Origin: Paenibacillus lutimineralis
GTDB taxonomy: Bacteria; Bacillota; Bacilli; Paenibacillales; Paenibacillaceae
Reading direction: 5' to 3'
Assembly (NCBI RefSeq): GCF_003991425.1
Contig: NZ_CP034346.1
Coordinates: 3,013,501 to 3,077,500 of the forward strand
Length of the DNA: 64,000 nucleotides
Shown here: one piece after another, positions 18,317 through 25,893 of the stretch
Position numbering within the stretch: position 1 is the stretch's first letter
How the letters are laid out: each line of letters begins with the position of its first letter
The notes under the pieces: model-generated
Database searches by the model: none
What the model saw: the letters and a program-made list of their open reading frames with translations, nothing else
What the model was told of the DNA's origin: nothing
Translations under genes and position numbers: made by a program

Positions 18317-18931
18317 TCAGTTCCTTTCGGTTTTTACCTTGTCGTTCTCAACCAGTATTGCTTCGTTATTGCTGATTGGAGATAAATTCAAAGCGGAGGA
18401 ATAGCTATCTACTATCTTATGTGCGATTTTCTTGAAAGGCTCATTGGTATAATGCGGCACTGTATAAAACTCCACCAATCCTAAAGCGTCAAAGTTCACC
18501 AAGTCAGGGGCTTTTTTAACGCTATCCATACCTTTTACATATTCGATATTTTGCGCTGTAACCATTGCCCCTGCGGACTCCCCGATATAGAGCTTCCCAG
18601 CATTTACTTCTTCAATGATGATTTGATCTGCTCCTGTCCTTTTCATCTCTTGCAACAGGAAAAAGGTATTGCTACCTGTCACATAGATAAAATCATTACC
18701 TTTTAATTTGGCACTTATTTCATCAGCGGTGGCTGTGGATATTTCCAGAACATCAATAATCAGCCCTAATTTCTCAAGTGCTTTTTTTCCTGCATTTACA
18801 TAAAAAACAACCTTTTCTACTACACTTGCCGTAGGTATAAAAGTTATAGTCTTATCATTCAAGTTTTTTTCAAAGTCTGCGAATATATTGGCTACATCTT
18901 TGAAAGATGAGGCTAAAAATATTTTTTTCAT
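18317..18931 (-). CDS. Peptidase S51-like protein (dipeptidase E family)
   Basis: 204 aa. The class-I-amidotransferase-like fold is shown by the nucleophile elbow IGESAGAMV (Ser in GESAG), as in S51 dipeptidases and cyanophycinase-like enzymes, and by FIYVTGSNTFFLLQEMKRTG, which matches this family's GGGNTF-type loop. S51 enzymes cleave N-terminal Asp dipeptides, but whether this one does is inferred. The protein is slightly shorter than typical dipeptidase E. An AAGGAG lies about 13 bases before the ATG, a somewhat long spacing. It appears monocistronic. Confidence 0.82.
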   Translation of the reverse strand: MKKIFLASSFKDVANIFADFEKNLNDKTITFIPTASVVEKVVFYVNAGKKALEKLGLIIDVLEISTATADEISAKLKGNDFIYVTGSNTFFLLQEMKRTGADQIIIEEVNAGKLYIGESAGAMVTAQNIEYVKGMDSVKKAPDLVNFDALGLVEFYTVPHYTNEPFKKIAHKIVDSYSSALNLSPISNNEAILVENDKVKTERN

Positions 18932-19013
18932 ATCTTAACGATGTCTCCTTTTCTATCTTCTTTAACTATAGTATAAAATAAAAAGGTGTCATATAACGAT
19001 ACCTTTTATTCTG

Positions 19014-19110
19014 ATGCATCAACGGTTGCTATACTCAACGGAGGGAATGGACGGCGTTTATGGAGAAGATAAACGCTAACTTGTATGAGATGGTGACTTG
19101 ATATCAGGTT
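19014..19110 (+). pseudogene. Decayed 3' tail of a HelD-like helicase gene
   Basis: This ~97-bp stretch aligns with the 3' end of the intact helD-like gene (23337-23434). Both contain ATGCAYCAAC, GCTATACTCAAC and TTTATGGA, then codons for an ENxNLYxM-type ending, a stop, and TGATATYAGGTT past the stop. One extra base near 19045 puts the copy out of frame. The readable remnant after the shift is Phe-Met-Glu-Lys-Ile-Asn-Ala-Asn-Leu-Tyr-Glu-Met-Val-Thr-stop, against Phe-Met-Glu-Glu-Met-Asn-Lys-Asn-Leu-Tyr-Lys-Met-Thr-Thr-stop in the intact gene. Nothing upstream matches, so it is a relic of a lost paralogue or of a recombination event. Confidence 0.7.
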
Positions 19111-19116
19111 CACGTA

Positions 19117-19149
19117 AAGCAGCCGCTCCGATGATAGGAGCGGCTGCTT
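19117..19149 (-). terminator. Hairpin after the catalase gene
   Basis: A perfect 11-bp stem GCAGCCGCTCC with a seven-base loop lies 55 bp past the catalase stop. The U-tract is weak in both directions, so it may act as a weak terminator or as an mRNA-stabilising hairpin. Confidence 0.6.
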
Positions 19150-19201
19150 GCACGCTGAACCGTACCATAAGTAATGGCAGGTTTTTACTTAATGCGATTC
19201 A

Positions 19202-20542
19202 TTATGAAGTTTGGATCTTTCGGGTGACACGTTCCCCGAGCTCGGAGGACGCCTGGTATAGGTAGCCGAGCACGATGTTTTGCGTTTCGGGGGATATGCC
19301 GACAAGATCGGCTGCCAGATTATCTACCAAGTGTTCTTGCTGTAATGGGGCAAGGGCAGAATAATACTGACCGGCTTGCGCAAAGTCATCTTGCTTAGGA
19401 ACATCGGACCGCACGAGGTGTCCTTCCACGAATCTCCCGTTGCCGCTAGTCACAAGAAAATCGGGTGTCCAATTCTGCTGATGATTTATCGGAATCTTAC
19501 GGAAATCCGGACCAAGTCGACGTCGCTGCGAGTCCCAATAAAGATTTGCACGCCCCTGCAGTAACTTATCGTCCGATAACTCTGCGCCTTCCAGCAGGTT
19601 GGAGGGGGAGAAAGCCAACTTTTCTACTTGTTCCATATAATTATCTGGATTGTTATTTAACACCAATCTCCCTACCGGGAGCAAGGGATATTGTCGCTCA
19701 TCCCATACCTTTGTAGAATCCAAGGGATCATAAGGGAGAAAGGACTCGTCTTGGGGGTTCATCAGCTGCACGTAAAGCCCATATTCAATCGTTTTTCCTG
19801 TGTTTAGTGTATCGAATAAGTCCTTGGCGACATAATCCGGATTCTCGCAAGCGAGCCGGGCTGCTTCTTGGTGGTCAATATACTGCACACCCTCAAGAGG
19901 CATCCAATGATATTTCACGTAAGTGCGGACACCTTGGGCGTTTAACCAGACATAAGTATTGACGCTGTGCCCCGGGATATGTCGAAGACTCTTGATCGTG
20001 CCCGCGTCAGAGTAGAATTGGACGAGAAAGTGTGTGGATTCCGGTGCTCTGGCGATGAAATTCCAAAATCGTTCCGGATTGGTGAGGTTGTTGGTGGGAG
20101 AAGGCAGTAAGGCATTGATAAATTCGGGAAAGCGGAAGGCGTCTCGGACAGGGAACACGGGGATATGGTTAAAGACAAGATCGAACACACCGTGGTCCGT
20201 ATAGAACTTGGTGGCGAATCCGCGCACATTACGGGAAGTATCTGGCGTGCCTGCGTTGCTTACGGCTAAGGAGAATCTTACCGCAACGGGGACCTGCTGG
20301 CCCGGATTTTGCAAGAAACAAAGCTTCGTGTAAGCCGTCATGTTATTCACGGTCTGAAAGTAGCCGAATGCGCCATAACCTTTGGCGTGTACGGGCCTTT
20401 CCAACAATTTCGAATGAATGAATGTCTGCAGCTTTTCGTGCAACACGTTGTCCTGTTCCAATACAGGGCCTCGTTCACCCACTGTCTGTGAATGAAAAGC
20501 AGCCGAAGTATCTCTAGGGCGAGTTCCATTGTTCTCGTTCAT
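19202..20542 (-). CDS. Heme catalase, short divergent form
   Basis: 446 aa against about 480-550 for usual monofunctional catalases. Key residues are present: the distal His52 in RPVHAKG, the distal Asn125 in DLVFNHIPVFPVRD, and the proximal heme Tyr in RANLYWDSQRRRLG, where most catalases have RLFxYxDTxRxRLG. The body (DTSRNVRGFATKFYTDHGVFDLV, YVKYHWMPLEGVQ) is clearly catalase. It would convert hydrogen peroxide to water and oxygen. The altered heme-pocket segment and short C-terminus point to a divergent clade, perhaps a sporulation or stress form. It is monocistronic on the minus strand, divergent from the helD-like gene. Confidence 0.9.
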   Translation of the reverse strand: MNENNGTRPRDTSAAFHSQTVGERGPVLEQDNVLHEKLQTFIHSKLLERPVHAKGYGAFGYFQTVNNMTAYTKLCFLQNPGQQVPVAVRFSLAVSNAGTPDTSRNVRGFATKFYTDHGVFDLVFNHIPVFPVRDAFRFPEFINALLPSPTNNLTNPERFWNFIARAPESTHFLVQFYSDAGTIKSLRHIPGHSVNTYVWLNAQGVRTYVKYHWMPLEGVQYIDHQEAARLACENPDYVAKDLFDTLNTGKTIEYGLYVQLMNPQDESFLPYDPLDSTKVWDERQYPLLPVGRLVLNNNPDNYMEQVEKLAFSPSNLLEGAELSDDKLLQGRANLYWDSQRRRLGPDFRKIPINHQQNWTPDFLVTSGNGRFVEGHLVRSDVPKQDDFAQAGQYYSALAPLQQEHLVDNLAADLVGISPETQNIVLGYLYQASSELGERVTRKIQTS

Positions 20543-20811
20543 CTTTCAACCTCCCATACCCGCATGCGAATTGTTAGGATATATCAAAATGTATGAAGAG
20601 CGACTGTGCGAATATGACAGTGCGTCCTCCGGTACAAGAGAGTTGTATTTAGCAGGAAATGCTCTAGATAGATACTCACCAGCAGGCAATACTCTATCAC
20701 CAGATGCTTGCGTCCCGAGATATAAGGTTATTACACCGGAAATTGAGCTGGACGCGGCTTTTTTATGTTGAGTTAATGTGAAGATAAGAGAGAGTTCGAA
20801 TTTTGCCAAAA
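20543..20811. other. Intergenic region upstream of catalase, no convincing gene
   Basis: Open frames of 80 aa (plus) and 96 aa (minus) cover the same bases but lack ribosome binding sites and recognisable domains. A shorter plus-strand frame from the ATG at 20589 has only a weak AGGAT upstream. Catalase promoter elements presumably lie near 20543-20620 on the minus strand, but I could not define them. Confidence 0.4.
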
Positions 20812-20839
20812 CAAAAAAGCTTGGCCAGTAGACCAAGCT
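20812..20839 (-). terminator. Orphan minus-strand terminator
   Basis: An AGCTTGG/CCAAGCT stem followed, on the minus strand, by six T. No minus-strand gene lies immediately upstream of it (towards higher coordinates), only the promoter of the plus-strand helD-like gene. It may be a remnant of a lost gene or may block antisense transcription. Confidence 0.5.
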
Positions 20840-20849
20840 GAAAAATAAT

Positions 20850-20887
20850 TTGAAACACTAAAAGCGCTATGATATAATCATTAGCGC
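20850..20887 (+). promoter_or_regulatory. Promoter of the helD-like gene overlapped by an inverted repeat
   Basis: A near-consensus sigma-A promoter: TTGAAA at 20850, a 17-bp spacer, TATAAT at 20873. An imperfect inverted repeat with GCGCTA/TAGCGC outer arms and TGAT/ATCA inner arms (20864-20887) is centred on the -10 box, the position expected for a repressor or other control element. The predicted 5' leader is about 120 nt. Confidence 0.7.
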
Positions 20888-21008
20888 ATTTGGAAATCAA
20901 AATACAACTGGTAATTATAATTACTCTTCCTAATTTTATTTTATACCAGTGACTTCTGATTTGTCAATGCCCATTTTTCGGAATGAAAAGGAGTGTGTTC
21001 AGAAGAAT

Positions 21009-23423
21009 ATGGAAGCGAAGGAATGGCAGACAGAACAAGCGCGGCTGGATCAGGTTAGAGAGAAGCTGCGGGCAAGGATCGAAGAGCTGGAGCCGGAGGT
21101 TATTGGGACACGCGAGCAGGCTTCCGAGATGCGCAGGCACTTCTGGGAAGAAGTGACGGTCAACACGAGCTCGGATGAGGACTTTGAAGAGACTTTCTAT
21201 ACTATTAAACAACAAGCTGCGGTCTTATCCGAACGGGAGCGCCGTCATCGGCTTCTGAGCCAGCAATGGAAGAGCTTAAATCGGCTGCTGCCCTCACCTT
21301 ATTTTGGTCGCATTGATTTTCAAGAGGACGGCCTGAACTTGACTGAGCAAATCTATATCGGAGTAACTTCCTTCGTGGAAGAAGATGGACTGAGCTTCCT
21401 AGTATATGATTGGCGCACTCCCATTGCCAGTCTCTACTACGATCATTCCCCCGGTGCGGCCTTTTATGACACGCCAGTTGGTAGGATTACGGGTACGATG
21501 GAGCTGAAGCGGCAGTATCAGATCCAAAACGGACAAATCCGCAATATGTTTGATGCGAACGTAACGATTGGCGATGAGCTGCTCCAGCAAGTTTTGTCTA
21601 AAGGCGCAGACTCGCAAATGAAAAGTATCGTAGCAACGATCCAGAAGGAACAGAACGCGATCATTCGAGACGACCACAGCCGACTGCTTATTGTGCAGGG
21701 AGCTGCTGGCAGCGGGAAGACTTCTGCGGCTTTGCAGCGTGTAGCCTACCTATTGTATAAGAACCGCGATTCACTTAAGGCCGATCAGATCGTTCTTTTC
21801 TCGCCGAATCCGATCTTTAACAGTTATGTATCCTCTGTGCTTCCAGAGCTCGGGGAAGAGAACATGCAGCAGACGACTTTCCAGGAATATCTCGAATATT
21901 GGCTTGGTTCATCCTTACGTCTGGAGGATCCGTTCGATCAGATCGAATATGTACTGACCGCACAATCTATGCCAAAATACGAGGCGCGGCTTCAGGGGAT
22001 GAAATACAAGGCGTCCGAGGTTTTTCTGACAGCTTTGCAGAACTATGCACATTGGTTAGGGCAGGAAGGAATGCTCTTCAAGAGTATTCGGTTTCGGGAC
22101 CGTGATCTAATCACTGCGGAGCAGATAGGTTTACAATTTTACAGTTACGACTTCACCTTGAGCTTGGCCAATCGGATCGATCTCCTGCAGAAATGGCTTA
22201 TGAAGGAACTATCGATCCTGGAACGTAAAGAACGTGAAGCTTCCTGGGTAGAGGAGGAACTCCAATACCTTGACATCGAACAATATGAGGAAGTTTTCGG
22301 CGAGTTGCACAAGGATCGAGAAGTGTTTGATATTTCCGAGCGTTACGCCGAAGTGTACGAGGTAATAAGCAAAAAGCGTAGGAAAGATGAAGGCGACTTC
22401 GACTTCGCCGATCAGGAGAAAGAATTGCTTAGCCAGAGGATTGTGAAGCAGAGCTTGAAACCGATAAGACAAAGCGTGAAGAAATTATCTTTTATCGATG
22501 TCCAGGGGCTATACGACCAATTGTTTGATGATGAAGTGCATTATCGAGAGAAGACGAGAGAGGGAGAAATTCCTGCTCTATGGTCTGAAATCTGCCAACA
22601 AACCAAAGAAAAGCTGGACCAGAACGAATTATTCTATGAGGATGCAACTCCGTACTTGTATTTAAAAGAACTGATTGAAGGCGTTCGGACGAACACGGAG
22701 ATCCGCCATGTCTTTGTCGATGAAGGACAGGATTATTCGGCGTTTCAATATGAATATCTCAAGAAGCTGTTTCCTCGCGCCCGTATGACGGTACTTGGCG
22801 ATTTCGGGCAGGCGATCTTCACACAGTCTACAAAACTGCAAGGGGACGATTCGCCACTTGTTAGGCTTTATGGTGATGACAAGACCAGCTTGATCCGCCT
22901 TGTGCGAAGTTATCGTTCAACACGGGAGATTGTAGAATTTACAAAGGAACTGCTCTCGGAAGAATCGGAGATTGTACCATTTGATAGGAGAGGACCGAAG
23001 CCACTTCTTGCTAGGATAGAAGGCGGGGAGAAACGTGACGCGCAAATACTGAAAGACATTGCTGCGCTTCAAGCCGAAGGCTATGACTCGATTGCCGTCA
23101 TTACGAAGACAGCGGCAGAAAGCCGAACAGCCTTAGAAGCTTTACAAGCACAAGGAAGCGGAGAATTGCAACTGATTACGAAGGAGACGGTCCAGTTTGA
23201 TAAGGGAGTGATGGTCATTCCCGTATATCTTGCTAAGGGGATTGAGTTCGATGCCGTTCTAATCTATGAGGCCTCATCTCAGGCGTATAGCCGGGACAAT
23301 GATCGCAAGCTTCTATATACTGCATGTACGCGGGCTATGCACCAACTGTCGCTATACTCAACCGGGGATTGGATTCCATTTATGGAAGAAATGAACAAAA
23401 ATTTATATAAGATGACGACCTGA
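21009..23423 (+). CDS. helD: HelD-like RNA polymerase-recycling ATPase / superfamily 1 helicase
   Basis: 804 aa from the ATG at 21009. The start is uncertain: an AAAAGGAG sits 15 bp upstream, and in-frame GTG 20949 and ATG 20967 lack a ribosome binding site. An N-terminal coiled coil (about 1-70) precedes a UvrD-like split ATPase core: Walker A GAAGSGKT with Lys237, the motif II region VDEGQDYSAFQYEYL, motif III GDFGQAIF, and C-terminal LLYTACTRAMHQLSLYS (motif VI, Arg finger). This order and length match Bacillus HelD, which removes stalled RNA polymerase from DNA. Actinobacterial HelR relatives protect polymerase from rifamycins. The promoter carries an inverted repeat, so expression is probably inducible. 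Confidence 0.9.
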   Translation: MEAKEWQTEQARLDQVREKLRARIEELEPEVIGTREQASEMRRHFWEEVTVNTSSDEDFEETFYTIKQQAAVLSERERRHRLLSQQWKSLNRLLPSPYFGRIDFQEDGLNLTEQIYIGVTSFVEEDGLSFLVYDWRTPIASLYYDHSPGAAFYDTPVGRITGTMELKRQYQIQNGQIRNMFDANVTIGDELLQQVLSKGADSQMKSIVATIQKEQNAIIRDDHSRLLIVQGAAGSGKTSAALQRVAYLLYKNRDSLKADQIVLFSPNPIFNSYVSSVLPELGEENMQQTTFQEYLEYWLGSSLRLEDPFDQIEYVLTAQSMPKYEARLQGMKYKASEVFLTALQNYAHWLGQEGMLFKSIRFRDRDLITAEQIGLQFYSYDFTLSLANRIDLLQKWLMKELSILERKEREASWVEEELQYLDIEQYEEVFGELHKDREVFDISERYAEVYEVISKKRRKDEGDFDFADQEKELLSQRIVKQSLKPIRQSVKKLSFIDVQGLYDQLFDDEVHYREKTREGEIPALWSEICQQTKEKLDQNELFYEDATPYLYLKELIEGVRTNTEIRHVFVDEGQDYSAFQYEYLKKLFPRARMTVLGDFGQAIFTQSTKLQGDDSPLVRLYGDDKTSLIRLVRSYRSTREIVEFTKELLSEESEIVPFDRRGPKPLLARIEGGEKRDAQILKDIAALQAEGYDSIAVITKTAAESRTALEALQAQGSGELQLITKETVQFDKGVMVIPVYLAKGIEFDAVLIYEASSQAYSRDNDRKLLYTACTRAMHQLSLYSTGDWIPFMEEMNKNLYKMTT

Positions 23424-23506
23424 TATTAGGTTAGAGATAATTGATTAATCAATGGATCCCCATTCCTAGAGCCCATTTGACGGTCACTATCTATTTGGGT
23501 CTAGCT

Positions 23507-23536
23507 GAATGAAAACGAGGTCAGACGCTCATGTTA
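23507..23536 (+). promoter_or_regulatory. Sigma-G-like promoter of the small downstream gene
   Basis: GAATG at 23507 (consensus GNATR), an 18-bp spacer and CATGTTA at 23530 (consensus CATNNTA) lie 18 bp before the start codon of the 46-aa gene. This is a good match to forespore sigma-G promoters. Confidence 0.55.
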
Positions 23537-23554
23537 TAAATGGAGGTGAGCGCC

Positions 23555-23695
23555 ATGACTGGAAGAAACAATAAGCCTAAGAACGACGGACCTGCCTCTT
23601 CTCCTGAACGGCTGGATCAATTCGGTGAGAAGTTGGCAGAGGATAGTGGAAATAAACCGATGAACCCAGGTAAGAACAGCAGAAAGAGCTGTTGA
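23555..23695 (+). CDS. Small hydrophilic protein, 46 aa, probably forespore-expressed
   Basis: The ATG follows a perfect GGAGGTGAG ribosome binding site and a sigma-G-like promoter. The product is very hydrophilic, rich in Asn, Lys, Gly, Pro and Glu, without hydrophobic segments, and ends Lys-Ser-Cys. Size, composition and promoter resemble minor small acid-soluble spore proteins, but I do not recognise a named family. It is followed at once by a rho-independent terminator, so it is a monocistronic unit. It lies between the helD-like gene and the convergent serine hydrolase gene. Confidence 0.6.
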   Translation: MTGRNNKPKNDGPASSPERLDQFGEKLAEDSGNKPMNPGKNSRKSC

Positions 23696-23700
23696 GTGAA

Positions 23701-23741
23701 AAGAAACGGACGCCTTTCATTGGCAGCCGTTTCTTTTTCTA
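23701..23741 (+). terminator. Terminator of the 46-aa gene
   Basis: The stem AGAAACGG...CCGTTTCT extends with mismatches to GCC/GGC around a seven-base loop and is followed by TTTTTCT. It lies a few bases past the stop codon. Confidence 0.85.
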
Positions 23742-23843
23742 TGTAATCACGACAGGAGCAATCGACAAACGAAGCGGGATAATTCAATTATAATTGTTCT
23801 CACTATCCAGTTTATCAGCAGGAGCTGCTTGATCCTACACAGT

Positions 23844-25019
23844 TTACAAGCTGCTGAACACGATATTACGCAGCTTGCGCGTAATCGTCATCGTACCGGC
23901 ATCTTTTTTCTGGATCATGAATAGGATTGTCAGGCCGTCTTGAGGGCTATTGCAGAAGTATGCTCCAAGCCATCCGTCCCAGCCATATTCGCCCGGGCTG
24001 CCAATCAATCCGGCTTTTTCCGGAGCGGTCATGATGCGCATTTGGTTGCCATAGCTATAGCCGCGGAAAGTATGCCACGTATCGAGGCCTTTTTGCTGCC
24101 AGTCCGTTAGAGTGGCTGAAGTCAAATATTGAACGGTTCTTGGCCTCAACAGTTGAACGCCGTTGAAGCTACCTTGATTCAACAGCATCGTTGTAAACTT
24201 GGCGGCATCGTCAATCGTAGACGCTAGGCCTGCTCCGCCCGATTCAAATGCCGGCTCCTGATCCATCTGATGGGCGATCCCCAGATGATTATCCGCATAT
24301 AGCTTCAAGCTTCCTGCACCATCATCCTGATAAGTTTTCGCCAGACGCGCTCTTTTTTCTTCGGGTATCCAAAACCCGGTATCCTTCATATCCAATGGAT
24401 CGAATATTTCTTTTTTCAGAAATTGCCCATACCGCATACCACTGACCGTCTCTACAATCGCGCCAAGGATATCCGCTGACGCCCCGTATTGCCAGTTCGA
24501 TCCTGGCTCGAACGAGAGGGGGCCTTGACCCAGACGGTTTGCGAATTCTATGGTACTCATGGGGTTTTCACCGTACATACGACCGTTCATTTCTTGGAAT
24601 AGTGCCTCAGTATACTGCCCAGCTTTGTCGATTCCTCCGTATACTAATCCCGATGTCATATTCAATAAATCGTGAATATTGACCTCGCGCTCGGCAGGCA
24701 CCAATTCACCGTTCCTCTCAACCTGTTGGTTATTGAACCCTGGAATATAACGGCTTATCGGATCGTACAAATCGATTTCTCCACGTTCCAGCAGCATCAT
24801 GATGGAAGTGGCGGTAATCGGCTTCGTCATCGAATATAAGCGGAAGATCGAGTCCCTTGTAATCGGACGTCCCGAATCGATGTCGGCCAAGCCATCTTCA
24901 TGATAAAAAACCATTTTCCCATCCTTGATCACCATAAAGTTCGCACCGGCGATTTCCTGGTTATCGATACTTACTTTCAACGTGTTCTTTAATTGATTGG
25001 CTATTTTCAGTTCCAGCAT
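23844..25019 (-). CDS. Serine hydrolase, class C beta-lactamase/esterase family
   Basis: 391 aa from the ATG at 25019 (minus), with AAGGAG upstream; the longer frame to 25109 lacks one. No signal peptide is visible, so it is probably cytoplasmic. Motifs of the PBP-like serine hydrolases: SxxK as SMTK in FRLYSMTKPITATS, the second-motif Tyr in WQYGASADIL, and a C-terminal GWDGWLGAYFCNS region in place of KTG. This is the EstB/class C group, which hydrolyses esters, D-peptides or beta-lactams; the actual substrate is unknown. It is monocistronic and divergent from the two-component system. Confidence 0.87.
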   Translation of the reverse strand: MLELKIANQLKNTLKVSIDNQEIAGANFMVIKDGKMVFYHEDGLADIDSGRPITRDSIFRLYSMTKPITATSIMMLLERGEIDLYDPISRYIPGFNNQQVERNGELVPAEREVNIHDLLNMTSGLVYGGIDKAGQYTEALFQEMNGRMYGENPMSTIEFANRLGQGPLSFEPGSNWQYGASADILGAIVETVSGMRYGQFLKKEIFDPLDMKDTGFWIPEEKRARLAKTYQDDGAGSLKLYADNHLGIAHQMDQEPAFESGGAGLASTIDDAAKFTTMLLNQGSFNGVQLLRPRTVQYLTSATLTDWQQKGLDTWHTFRGYSYGNQMRIMTAPEKAGLIGSPGEYGWDGWLGAYFCNSPQDGLTILFMIQKKDAGTMTITRKLRNIVFSSL

Positions 25020-25215
25020 GTTTGCGATGACTCCTTCACGAATAAGTTCACTACAGAGAATATTAAGCGCTTTCGTGAAAGTTGTATAGAAGGAATTGTA
25101 CCCGAGCACATTTGTTTACTTTTTGAAAACATGCTAGCATCCAATTATACTCATATTGGTAATTGCAAAAAGTGTCAACTTATGGGTTGCAAGAAAAACA
25201 TAGTGAGGTAGTTAT

Positions 25216-25893
25216 ATGTCAAAAACAATACTGATTGTAGAAGACGAGCCTATTTTAAGGGAAGTTATGAAAGATTATTTGCTGGAAGAAGGATACGGAG
25301 TGCTTGAAGCTGGCGACGGCAAGAATGCACTGGAGTTATTCCAAGAACATGAAGTAGATCTGATCATTCTCGATATTATGCTCCCTGAACTGGACGGATG
25401 GTCTGTATGCAAGCGGATTCGGAAAATATCGAATGTTCCAATTATTATGTTAACAGCTCGTTCAGATGAAGACGATACATTGCTCGGGTTTGAACTAGGG
25501 GCGGACGACTATGTAACCAAACCCTACAGCCCTCCAATCTTGCTGGCACGGGCAAAGCGGCTTTTGGAGAGCAGACAGACTCGAGAACAAGAAGACGATA
25601 CATTGTCCAGCAGCGGTATTTACATCCATTTTCCGTCCCGGATGGTTACGGTGGATGGGGAAAACTGCAGTTTGACGCATACGGAATTTGAAATTTTGGC
25701 TTATCTGATGAAAAACAAAGGCATTATTATCACCAGAGAACAGCTGATTACAAAAATCTGGGGGTATGATTTCGTCGGTGACGATCGGACCGTCAACAGC
25801 CATATCCGTAATTTGCGTTCCAAGTTAGGGGAGCACGCCAAGCAAATTGCCACGATCGTTCGATCAGGTTATAAATTCGAGGAGAAGTTATGA
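25216..25893 (+). CDS. Two-component response regulator, OmpR/PhoB family
   Basis: 225 aa. The receiver domain (about 1-118) has the phosphoacceptor Asp53 in LIILDIMLPELDGW, the acidic pocket VEDEP, the conserved Thr in IIMLTARSD, and Lys in DDYVTKPYSP. The winged-helix DNA-binding domain (about 130-225) ends RTVNSHIRNLRSKLGEHAKQIATIVRSGYKF. The sensor kinase follows with a four-base overlap. The envelope-modification genes downstream are obvious candidate targets; this is inferred from position. Confidence 0.95.
   Translation: MSKTILIVEDEPILREVMKDYLLEEGYGVLEAGDGKNALELFQEHEVDLIILDIMLPELDGWSVCKRIRKISNVPIIMLTARSDEDDTLLGFELGADDYVTKPYSPPILLARAKRLLESRQTREQEDDTLSSSGIYIHFPSRMVTVDGENCSLTHTEFEILAYLMKNKGIIITREQLITKIWGYDFVGDDRTVNSHIRNLRSKLGEHAKQIATIVRSGYKFEEKL

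Noticed and set aside
18980..19006. Hairpin with AAAAGGT arms upstream of the S51-like peptidase
   Set aside because: A seven-base stem in AT-rich promoter DNA. It could be chance, and I could not place it relative to a promoter.
20529..20836. Opposing 80-aa and 96-aa frames upstream of catalase
   Set aside because: They overlap each other, lack ribosome binding sites and show no domain. At most one could be real and neither looks coding.
24993..25211. 72-aa plus-strand Cys/Lys-rich frame before the response regulator
   Set aside because: It overlaps the start and ribosome binding site region of the serine hydrolase, has no ribosome binding site and resembles no family.
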